A DNA stretch of 41,380 bases. It comes from Haplosporangium gracile. Taxonomy: Eukaryota; Mortierellomycota; Mortierellomycetes; Mortierellales; Mortierellaceae. The DNA is taken from positions 2,829 through 44,208 of the forward strand of contig JAAAUF010000223.1 of the NCBI GenBank assembly GCA_015499985.1, read 5' to 3'. The notes under the pieces were generated by a model. The model was given only the letters and a program-made list of their open reading frames with translations. It had not been told where the DNA came from and did not search any database. Position 1 is the first letter of the stretch. Every line of letters starts with the position of its first letter. Position numbers and translations under genes: made by a program. This document shows positions 22,514-31,980 of the stretch, in pieces.

Positions 22514-23923
22514 CTAGATCGGTGCCCATGTCTGATATCCGAGCCAGACTCTCCACAGCTTGTCAAATTTAAGCAGGTGACGCGCAACTCGAGCTTCAAT
22601 CGACATATCAGTCTTGTCCTCCTCCTCCTCCTCTATCGCCACTGGCGTCCCCGCCTCCTTCTGCCAACGCCTCCAACATCCCTTACGCCACAATGCAATT
22701 GCCCTCAGAATCTTCTCCGCCGTATCTAATCCCTTGATCCTGATCCTCAATGTCGTCAAGCTCTTACAGATCCACTCCGCCGCCTCCACATCGTCCATGT
22801 CCATCTCGTGGAAGTAAAAGTCCATGGTTTCGAGTTCCGAACAGCCTCGGGGGATCAACTGCAAGAGCTGACCTGACTCTTGGAGATAGTTTGTGACTGG
22901 CGGCACTTCCTCCTTGTCTTGGTCGAGATACTCTTCGGGGCAGTAGGGCATGATAGTACGCATGGTTGTTTGATGTGCAAGGACGGTCGTGATAAGCTCG
23001 AGCGATGTGTGTCGAGAACGAAAGACGAACTCATCGACATTTCGTTTGGCAATCGTTGTCAGGAACTCCGTGACTAGGGCTCCTGTCGAATCTGCCAGTT
23101 GGAATCCGGAAACGCGAGGACAATACTGCAAGAGTTCCTTCTTGATCCTGGTCGACGGACCTGAGAAGGTTTTGTCGTAGTTCCAAGCACATAGAGTTGT
23201 CAGGTTGGGGAAATGCGAAAGGAGGGAGAAACCAGTCGAATGAACTGGAAAGATGCGGTTGAGAGGTGAACCAAAGGTCTTAACGCGTGTGTGTTGGTAT
23301 GGCAAAGTTGTTGTTGTTGGGTTGCCGATGATGTCTGTACTGAACAGTTGTAGCTCGGATAACCTGGGGCAGATCTGGAGGATGGCCACTAGTGTGTCAT
23401 AGGTTAACAAGAGGTTGTCAAGCTTCAAAGTCTTGAGGTTGGAGGTGCCGTGGAAGGAAGGAGGAGATAGAGCAGGCGCAGAGACATAGTGAACCAAAGA
23501 ATCCTGCTTGTTGGTGGGAGTCGAGGCTGAAAAGAGATCGAGTTTTTCGAGACTGTGGTTGTTCCTGAAGATAATCTCATATGCATGAATATTCTGCAGA
23601 GGAGATGCCGTTGTCTCGATGCCGAGTCTCGTCAGCTGGTGGACGCTTGGATGGGCAAGAGCTAAAACCTGAGTGAGCGTTCTGGCGTTCTTGACAATTC
23701 GGATACGGTATCCATGTTTGAAGATGATATCTGGCGAGAGGTCCGCAAACTGGGGCCGGGTTTTGAAGTCGACTTTGAACCATATCGCAGACACGAAGTG
23801 GTCGGTCCAGGCTTTAGAGACGAGCGCGCAGGAGAGGGCATCCTCGTCAATGACAAAGCGGCTGAGGTGGCGTATGAGTTCGGGGAGATCGAAGAGGTTC
23901 CTGGTTGGCGCAGTAGAAGTCAT
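22514..23923 (-). CDS. F-box/LRR-like protein (family B, intact copy)
   Basis: One exon of 469 residues. The start at 23923 is the first ATG of the frame; upstream the frame is open to a GTG at 24013. The F-box lies at about residues 8-50 (LFDLPELIRHLSRFVIDEDA, then LSCALVSKAWTDHFVSAIWF). It is followed by degenerate leucine-rich repeats (SNLKTLKLDNLLLTYDTLVA, ICPRLSELQLFSTDI, FPNLTTLCAWNYD). The C-terminus has LWRKGCWRRW, an acidic EEEEED run and the family ending HLLKFDKLW then VWLGYQTWAPI. F-box proteins bind Skp1 and present substrates to an SCF ubiquitin ligase; the target cannot be inferred. It heads an array of three broken relatives extending to 29050, and it is the only member here with an unbroken frame. 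Confidence 0.85.
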   Translation of the reverse strand: MTSTAPTRNLFDLPELIRHLSRFVIDEDALSCALVSKAWTDHFVSAIWFKVDFKTRPQFADLSPDIIFKHGYRIRIVKNARTLTQVLALAHPSVHQLTRLGIETTASPLQNIHAYEIIFRNNHSLEKLDLFSASTPTNKQDSLVHYVSAPALSPPSFHGTSNLKTLKLDNLLLTYDTLVAILQICPRLSELQLFSTDIIGNPTTTTLPYQHTRVKTFGSPLNRIFPVHSTGFSLLSHFPNLTTLCAWNYDKTFSGPSTRIKKELLQYCPRVSGFQLADSTGALVTEFLTTIAKRNVDEFVFRSRHTSLELITTVLAHQTTMRTIMPYCPEEYLDQDKEEVPPVTNYLQESGQLLQLIPRGCSELETMDFYFHEMDMDDVEAAEWICKSLTTLRIRIKGLDTAEKILRAIALWRKGCWRRWQKEAGTPVAIEEEEEDKTDMSIEARVARHLLKFDKLWRVWLGYQTWAPI

Positions 23924-24146
23924 GTTGGACGCAGTGGAGAGTATCAAGATAGAAGAAGGTGCGTGCTGTCGATTTTGTCTTGTTCTCCCATCCAACTTCC
24001 TCGTGGCGGTCACGGGGTAATCAGTTCGATATGGACCCTATCAGCACAGTTTTTATTTATTGGCGACCGAAGTAGTGAATGAAAATATCCAAGCAAAAAA
24101 AACGAAAGGGGCTCCTGCTGACCTTCCTAGATCATCTATCTGCAAC

Positions 24147-25547
24147 CTAGATCGGACTCCAGGTCTGGTATCCGAGCCAGACCCACCATAGCTTGTCAAA
24201 CTTGAGGAGATGGCGGGCAACGCGTGCTTCAATCGAGAGATCGGTCTTTTCCTGCTCCTCCTCCTCCGCGATTGGTCTACCGGCCTTCGCTTGCCAGCGC
24301 CGCCAACACCCCTTGCGCCAAAGTGCAATGACCTTGAGAACCTTATCCTTAGTATCCAATCCTTTAACTCGGATCCGAAGTGTCTTCAGGTCCTGACATG
24401 CCCACTTGCCCTGCTCCACAACATCCATGTCCATCTCGTGGCTAGAAAGACGCAATTCTTTCAGATCCGGGCAACATCTCGGAATTAGTTGCATATATCG
24501 ACCAGACACCTGGAAGTCATCCGATACCAGGGCAATCTCCTCCTTTTCAAAGTCAAACTCCTGCTCCAAGTTGAAGTGCTTGACAATTTTCAGAGTAGAT
24601 TGGTGTAGAAGAATGGTCGTGATGATCTCCGACGAGATGTTGTCATATCGGTACATAATCTCAGACACATTGTTGACGATGTCGGTAAGAAAGTTGAGAA
24701 CGATGGCGCCTGTGTCATCCTCCAGGTAATACGCAGTCAAATGAGGGCAGAGTAGGGTGACATCCTCCTTGATCCTGGCCGTGGGGATCGTGATGTGCGA
24801 GGAATGGTAGTTATAAGTGGACAAAGTCGTCAAATTCGGAAAGTACGATAACAGAAGGACCGGTGAGTGCAGCTGGGAAGATACTCTTGAGGGTTGAACC
24901 GAAAACCTTGACATTCGCATGCTGAAAAAACTGGATCGGAGTTCCAACGGCATCTGTGAATGGCAATCTCAGCTCGGACAATTCTGGGCAGCCTTGAAGG
25001 ATGAAAACCAGGCCATCGTGAGTCAAACACATGCTTTCGATTTTCAGATTCCTGAGCTTGGATAGGGTCGGCGGTAGAGAACCCAAAGAAGGGATCAAAG
25101 CTGGTACGGAGACGTAGTAGGCCGTGGATAATTGCTTGTTGGCGGTGGGAATAGCTGTCAAATGAAGGTTCTTGAGAGAGCGATTGTTCCTGAAGACGAT
25201 CTCGTATGCATGCACATACTGTATGGCCGAGGCGGCAGTTTCGATCTGGAGATTCCTCAGGTTGTTGACACCTGCGTTGGCGAGGATGGAGACCTGGGGA
25301 AGAGTTTTGGCGTTTGTGATGATTCGGATATGGTGTCCATGTTTGGCGACGACGTCAGGCGAGAGGCTGGCAAACTGAAGGTGGATGTTGAAGTCAATTT
25401 TGAACCAGATGGCGGATACAAAGTGGTTGGTCCAGGCTTTAGACACGAGTGCACCGGAGATGGCGTCGCTGACTTTCACGAAGCGGCTGAGGCGGTGAAT
25501 GAGTTCAGGTAGCTCGAAGGCGTTTTGGTTGTTGCTGGAGACACCAT
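24147..25547 (-). pseudogene. F-box/LRR-like gene (family B, copy 2), two frameshifts
   Basis: Same architecture and length as the intact copy. The ATG at 25547 gives MVSPATTKTP, and one missing base then separates it from FELPELIHRLSRFVKVSD in the next frame. That frame runs through SGALVSKAWTNHFVSAIWF to LKSIFPAALTGPSV. There, near 24860, a second one-base change is needed to enter LLLSYFPNLTTLSTYNY, which continues uninterrupted to the family ending VWLGYQTWSPI at 24147. Both breaks are single-base indels in a gene otherwise free of stops. It is therefore either a very young pseudogene or affected by assembly errors. Confidence 0.75.
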
Positions 25548-26014
25548 ATTGGATGTTGAAATGGCGTTGGATGCTAAGGTGTGTGAAAAAAATGTTTTTT
25601 GAACTTCTCCTTGGTTCTGAGTCAATTTATCAAAGAAAAAAAAAGGGGGGGGAGAGGGGGGAGAGGAGGGATGTTCAATCCATAATCTGAGCATTGATCG
25701 TCATCACTTCATCAGGGCCATCCATATGCGAAACCACGTGCTGAGGCCTGTTGGGTATAGCCGTAAACTATACTTACGCGGACACGACAAAGCACAACGG
25801 CAACGTGAGTGTCATTTACTCCTTGCAAGGCCCTTCTTCCTTCCTTTTCTTTCTTTTCGTAGCATAAAGTAAAGTATCCTTATTATCCTTCATAAAAATA
25901 CAATACCTTCTTAGTACAATTCCTACCCTCATAGCCCATCCATTTTTTTTTTTCAAAAAAAACATAAAGCAAGAAATAATCAATTAAAGCTCCTCAGTGG
26001 ACCGTGCCCCGTTT
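25548..26014. other. Gap between F-box copies 2 and 3
   Basis: No gene is seen. It holds an A/G-rich run at 25634-25670, a T/C-rich stretch near 25840 and A/T runs near 25950. It likely contains the promoter of copy 2 and the 3' end of copy 3. Confidence 0.5.
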
Positions 26015-27353
26015 TTACACCGGAGCCCACGTCTGATATCCGGATCAGACCTGCCACAGTCTGTCAAACTTGAGAAGGTAACGTGCAACCCGCACCTCGA
26101 TCGACATATCAGTCCCATCCTCCTCGTCCTCTGCCGCCACCAGTGTCCCCGCGTTTTTCCGCCAGCGTCGCCAACACCCTAACGCCACAATGCAATTGCC
26201 CTCAAGATCTTTTCCTCGATATCCAAATCCTTGACCCTGATCCTCAACGCTTCAAGTTCGTACAGACCTACTTCGTCGCCTCAACGTCGTCCATAGCCAT
26301 CTCGTGGAAGTACAGCTCCAAGCTCTCAAGCTTCGGACAGCCTCATGGAATCAACTGCAAGATTTGGCTCAACTCCTGGAAAAAGTCGGTGGTCGGCGTA
26401 GCCTCCTCCTTGTCATGGTCAAGCGCTTCGTCCGGTAGTAGAGTTTGAAAGTGCGCATGGTCGCTTGATGTAAAAAGGCGGCGGTAATAAGCTCGAGCGA
26501 AGTGTGTTCGGAGCGGAAGATGAGTTGAGTGACATTTTTGATGGTAATCGCTGTCAGAAACTCGGGAATCATGGCGCCTGTCTAGTCTGCCAGTCGAAAT
26601 TCGGACAGTGCTGCAAAAGTTATTCCTTGACGTTGGTCGATGGGGCCGTATAATTTATGTCGTAGTTTCCGATACAGGGACTTTTCAGTTTGGAGAAATA
26701 CGACAAGAGGAAGGGACTGGTGGAACCGACTTGGGAAGCTGCGGTTTATGGGTGCACAAAGGTCTTGATGCCCTTGTGCTGAATAAAAGACTCGTTGGTG
26801 TTGTTGGATTGCTGCTGATGCATATGTGGAATACTCTCAGCCCGACCTCAGGACTTTTATGGGTCAACCAGAAACTGTCGAGCATGAGAATTTTAAGCTT
26901 GGATGTACCGAGCATGAAAAGAGGAGACAAAGCTGACGCGGAGAATTCTGCTTATTGGTAAGACGAGATGCAGGGCTTTGAGCGAATGGTTAATTCCTGA
27001 AAATTATCTCGTGAGCACAAATATTCTGCTGTTATCTCGACGCGGAGTTTCATCAAATGATGGACACTTGAGTTGGCCAAGACTGTGACCTGTGCGTGTG
27101 CCTTGACGTTCTTGACGATTCGGATAACATGGCCATATTTGGAGATGATATCTGGCGCAAGATCCGCGAGCCGGAACTGAGATTCAAAGTCGACCTGGTG
27201 CCACACGACAGGGAAAGAGTCGTTCTTCCACGCTTGAGAGACGAAGAAGCAGGAGATCGCAACTTTGATGGAGACATATCGGCTGACACGGTGCCTGAGC
27301 TCAGGAAGGTCGAAGGGGTTCCTTGTTGTGGCTTTGGCTGTGGTTGCTACCAT
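26015..27353 (-). pseudogene. F-box/LRR-like gene (family B, copy 3), strongly decayed
   Basis: The ATG at 27353 opens MVATTAKATTRNPFDLPELR followed by VSRYVSIKVAISCFFVSQAW, a clear F-box. The frame breaks near 27010 after LMKLRVEI, with a small deletion against the intact copy, and NICAHEIIFRN follows in another frame. Later fragments in different frames include TSKLKILMLDSFWLTHKS, IKNVTQLIFRSEHTSLELIT and RVARYLLKFDRLWQV. In the conserved C-terminal VWLGYQTWAPI the Trp codon is replaced by TGA. Several independent lesions mark this as a pseudogene. Confidence 0.8.
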
Positions 27354-27733
27354 ATATTGGAGAGGTGACTTTGCTGGGTGAAAGTGTGAGTGAAGGGGAA
27401 AAGGGCGCAAGAGTTGACTTTTTTTGTCTGCCTTTTTTTCACTTTCTATCAGTTCTTCTCTTCGCAGCCATTCACTGATCACATCAATCCACAAGGATTA
27501 GCTCGATGTACTCCATGATTGAACATGGAAACGGGTGTTAGACGTACATCATATCCTCAGCAATCATGTCTCTCTCCTTGTGCTACGTACACATTCAAAC
27601 CATAGGCTGGTCTTTTCTTTTCACTTTATTTTTCGCGTTTCATTTGTTTGTCGAGAGACAAACAAGCAGAGGTCCATGTGATACTGAAAAAAAAAACGTT
27701 GACAGGAAGCTTTCGATCACTCCGTATCCTCTC
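27354..27733. other. Gap between F-box copies 3 and 4
   Basis: A 380-bp stretch with no gene seen. It contains T-rich sequence at 27418-27440 and an A run at 27687-27696. Confidence 0.5.
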
Positions 27734-29050
27734 CTAGATCAATGTCCACGTCTGATACTCAAAGCCAGACCCACCACAGTCTGTCAAGCTTGAGCAGATG
27801 ACGAGCAACTCGAGCCTCGATTGACATGTTCAACAACTGACCCTGCTGAGCCTACTTTCTGCCACCATCGCAACTCCAGTCATTTTCTTCCGCCACCGTC
27901 GGCGACACCCAGCTCGCCAGAGTGCAACAGCCTTGAGGATCTTGTCCTTGGTATCCAGATCCTTGATCCTGACACGAAGGGTTGGTAGATCCTTGCAAAT
28001 CCACACCCCCTTGCTCGTCAACGTCCATATCCATTTCATGGTAGTGCGGATCCAAAGCCTAAAGTTTCGGGCAGCTTCTGGGGAGTAACTGGAGGTGATG
28101 GCCAGACGCTCGGAAATGGTCCGACACTGGGTCAATTTCCTCTCTCTCGATATCGGCGTGGTGCCCTCTGTAATAGGTTACCACAATCTTCATTAATTCC
28201 TGGTGCAAGAGCAGTACGGTAATGACTTCGACAGTCGTATGCGTATGCTCGTACTTGAACGTGATATTGGAGATGTTGTTGGTGTTGCCGGTGAGCTTGT
28301 TCTTGAGAAACTTAGGAATGATTGCACCTGTTGCATCCTCAAGTTGGTAGCCGCTCAGGAGAGGGTAGAATTGTGGGAGCTCCTTGATCGTTCGTGACGA
28401 GACCCTGAACTCCGGGTCAAAGTCAGAGATACAGAGAAGCGTCAGGTTCGGGAAGAGCGACAGTAAAAGAAGGGCAAGGTTGGTGGTTTGGCAGACGAGG
28501 GGGAAAGATGCTCTTGAGGGACGATCAAAACATCTTGATACCCATGTGCTGGAAGAACACAACTGGAGTTCCGGCGATGTCCGTACTGATCAGTTTGAGC
28601 TCGGACAACTTGGGGCAACCTTGGAGAATCGTCACCAAACTACCATGGGTCAAGCACAGTCTATCGATTGAGAGGTACTTACTTGAGTTTGGACGGACCT
28701 TGCAGCGGAGAAATTGTCGAGCTTAACGATGGGATCAAGGCCGAGGCAGGAACATAGTGAGCTAACAAATCCTGCTTGCTGGCAGGCACGGCTGCTGCAG
28801 AGAGATGTAGGCTCATGAGACTCGAGTTGTTCCTGAAGGTGACCTCGTAGGCGAGCAGATGCTGCATGGTGGAGGCGGTGGTCCTGACATGAAGATCCTT
28901 CAATCTGTTGACACCTCCGTTGGCGAGAACCGTGATCTGGAGAAGGATCTCTGCGTCCTTGACAATTCGAATATGATGTCCGTGTTGATGACGATTTTTG
29001 GAGTAAGGACGGCAAACTATGGTAAAAAGGCGGCATGGATTACGCCATGA
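27734..29050 (-). pseudogene. F-box/LRR-like gene (family B, copy 4), 5'-truncated
   Basis: Recognisable from HGHHIRIVKDAEILLQ (about 28980) through LLAYEVTFRNNSSLMSLHLS. A frame break at about 28680 leads to RLCLTHGSLVTILQGCPKLS. An in-frame TGA after HMGIKMF near 28530 is followed by LFPNLTLLCISDFDPEF and LEDATGAIIPKFL. A further shift leads to LDTKDKILKAVALWRAGC, and the family ending is frameshifted at 27760. The F-box itself is absent: homology fades between 29000 and 29050, about 120 bp from the tRNA gene. It is clearly non-functional. Confidence 0.78.
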
Positions 29051-29168
29051 AACACACAGCGCTGTACTTACTCTGTTTCGACACCTCGCAGCAGGCAAGA
29101 AAAAAAAATGAAGGCGAACACGCGTTCGACATCCTTCAACCGCGTCAACATGAAAAACCAAAAGATAA

Positions 29169-29251
29169 TGGTAGAAGTGGGATTTGAACCCACGCCTCTC
29201 TCGAGACCGCAACTTGAGTGCGGCGCCTTAGACCAACTCGGCCATCCTACC
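29169..29251 (-). tRNA. tRNA-Leu (anticodon CAA)
   Basis: An 83-nt gene without intron. The 7-bp acceptor stem (GGTAGGA with TTCTACC, one G-T pair) is followed by discriminator A. Box A (TGGCCGAGTTGG) and box B (GGTTCAAATCC) are complete. The anticodon arm is CCGCA-CTCAAGT-TGCGG, giving anticodon CAA. A long variable arm is typical of tRNA-Leu. A TTTT terminator lies at 29160-29163 on the minus strand. The CCA end is not encoded, as expected for a nuclear eukaryotic gene. Confidence 0.95.
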
Positions 29252-29502
29252 AGTTGGGTTCCGTTAATTTTTTACATTATTGAATACAACAGAGAACATT
29301 TATCACGTGATAAAAGTAATTACGTATTAGTATCTTAGTCAGCTCGCCAGTGCTGCGTCCATCCCATTTGGCTGGAACTTCGTTGTTGCAAAGTGATGGC
29401 GATTCATTTTTCTTTTGTGATTCCAACGAACGAACAAACCAGGACCAAGGACCAGGATTCGCCCACCTTCCGCCGCCGACCAGACCGACATTACAGTTTA
29501 TA

Positions 29503-31074
29503 ATGAAGTTGACTCCAGACCTCATCGCACGGGCGCCATGCTACCTCAATGCCCTCCAGGACCGGGAACTGGACCTTCGCAGTAAATGCCTATACCCTTT
29601 CTTTCTTTCGTGTCGCCCTTTTTTTTTTTTTTTTTTTCTCGTCTCCTTACTTTTTGTCTTTCTCGTCTCCTTACTTTTGTTGTCGTGAATCCTCTTTGGA
29701 CAAAGTCGTTCGTTTCGCACGCATTCGCGGCACATTTCTTTGTTTTTGTATTCGCGTTACTAGAGCGTTTGCCTTATCTGGATAAAACAACATTACAGTG
29801 TATTATTTGCTGCTTGATCGCTGATCTGTCCTTTTTTTCGATCTGTTAACTATTAGGCTACAAGATCCCTGCTATTGAGAACCTTGGAGTTACCAAGGTG
29901 CGTGTTATTTCAGTGTCGACTCTTCACAAGTGAGCGTTCAGTTGATCAGGTCGAGGATCAGAAGATCAGGAGGAGATAAACGTAGCAGGATGTGAACGAG
30001 AATATCAATGTATCACGAAGCAAAGAAACTAACAAGGCCTTACATTTTTATTTATTTTTCCCATCTATCCAACATTCGCCTACCGGACCTCATTGAAACC
30101 TCGTCATTCAACAAACACCACCGCCAACAAAAAATAACAACAAACAGGACCTGAACGACTCACTGGACCTGACGGATAACGACATTAGAGCCCTCTCAAA
30201 CTTCCCCGTCCTCTACCGGCTCAAGACCCTCCTCCTCTCCAATAACCGCGTCTCCAAAATTGACCCGGAACTCCTCACAAACTACCTTCCCAACCTTACA
30301 ACCTTGGTTCTTACCAACAATGCCCTTGCTGAACTCTCGGATCTTCAAGGACTTGCGGGAGCAAAGTTTTTGGAACATTTGGTCCTGTTGGATAACCCTT
30401 TGACAAAGAAGAAATACTATCGGCTTTATGTTATCTGGAAGTTGCCGACTGTCAGAGTCTTGGATTTCACAAAGGTCGCCCGGAAGGTATGTCACTCATG
30501 ATCGGTTCACAATTCAGGAAGCACGACACTCTTTTTTCTCGAGATCCTTGTTTTGAAGGAAAATGCGAGTGGATGTTTGAGACTGATCCATACCACGCAG
30601 AATCGCAGAAACGACTAACCACCTATGATTCCATTTTTTCTCTATCCATTTTCCTTCTTGTCCACCACCACCCCACACTCATTTTGGGAAAAACAACAAC
30701 ACAATATACAGGAGAGACAGGAGGCAAAGAAACTATTCGATGGAAAGGCCGGCCCCTCCGCATTAGCAGAGTCGATCGCCGCCACAAAATCGACCACCTC
30801 AACCTTCGAACCCGGTGAGGGTGTGCCCTTGCCACTCAAGTCGAGCGTACCCACATTGACTATGTCCAAGGAGGACCAGGACAAGATCAAGGCCGCCTTG
30901 GCCAAGGCCACTACATTGGACGAGATCTCACGACTGGAGCGTGCGTTGAAGGAGGGCAAGATCCCGAGTGAATTGAAGGATCAGCAGGAGACGCAAAGTC
31001 GTAAGAAGCAGAAGTTGGATGGCGGCGAACAGGAAGAGGAAGACGAAGAGGAGGAAGATACACCCATGGCGTGA
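29503..31074 (+). CDS. LEA1: U2 small nuclear ribonucleoprotein A' (LEA1)
   Basis: Four exons: 29503-29581, 29857-29897, 30148-30486 and 30712-31074, giving 273 residues with consistent phases. U2A' forms a heterodimer with U2B'' on stem-loop IV of U2 snRNA in the spliceosome. The start matches the family (MKLTPDLIARAPCYLNALQD then RELDLR). Leucine-rich repeats run from YKIPAIENLGV through LSNFPVLYRLKTLLLSNNRV, LPNLTTLVLTNNAL and FLEHLVLLDNPL, and are capped by KKYYRLYVIWKLPTVRVLDF. The KERQEAKKLF segment after the LRR cap is also typical. The C-terminus is charged and acidic (EEEDEEEEDTPMA). Exon 2 is only 41 nt. It is transcribed away from the neighbouring tRNA gene and converges with the mannosidase gene. 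Confidence 0.95.
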
Positions 31075-31194
31075 ACGTGATTGTGAACCCAGTTTGCTTT
31101 CACTTGTCGCATCGCGTTGACACACCCTTTTTTTCATTGCAGGCCCAGCACACATTACAACAAACTCCGTGCTTGAAAAAAGCCTGCATGAAAA

Positions 31195-31200
31195 AATAAA
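31195..31200 (+). terminator. Polyadenylation signal candidate of LEA1
   Basis: AATAAA lies 121 bp after the LEA1 stop, within the 271-bp convergent gap to the mannosidase gene. No other feature is seen in that gap. Confidence 0.45.
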
Positions 31201-31345
31201 GCCGAACAACATCACTACCACCGCATATTAAAAAAAAATAATACGCTATCGGATCAAGAATTATGGTATTTACAGATTGGAGCAACAAAGGCGACATTCA
31301 AAAACAAAACTATTGCAAAAATGGTCTAAGGAGTGGGAAATGATT

Positions 31346-31949
31346 CTAGGTTCTTATGATGGGATGTGCCTCAGTATTGAGGACAAAGTCGTCCAGCGAG
31401 ATCACATCAGGAGTCGAGAACATCAGGTACAAGTACTTCATCGTCTCTGCCATGAAAAAACTATTCATTATTATATAGAAAAAAAAAAGGTGGGGAAAAT
31501 GATACATGGTTAATTACTCTTGCTTGCTTGCTTGTCTCTTGTGTTCACATCCAATACGAGCACGTTTCAACGAAAGCAAGACTGTCTATGTCCCCTTACC
31601 TCTCCATTCTATTGTCATGCGAACCTGGAGTGGTAACGTCCCGAAGTCCACTGTAAGCAATGGGCGTACGGCAACTCTTCTCCAGTGACTATGGTAGGTA
31701 GCGTCCAAGAAATTACAAGACGAAAAACAGTTAGGAGACCATCTTAGTAGTTGCAGGCACTGTTAATACATTCATTGTCCAAAGAATGAACTTAAAACAA
31801 CGACGCCAATTGTCAATTCTTTGGGAATTTGACAACAGCCCAAGTCTAAGAATAGTCTGTACCTGGAAGATCTCCCAAGCTTGATCCTGGTATTTTTTCT
31901 CGCCAGTAAGGCGGTACAAAATCCATAAACTCTCAATCGTTTCTACAGT

Positions 31950-31980
<31 letters not shown>

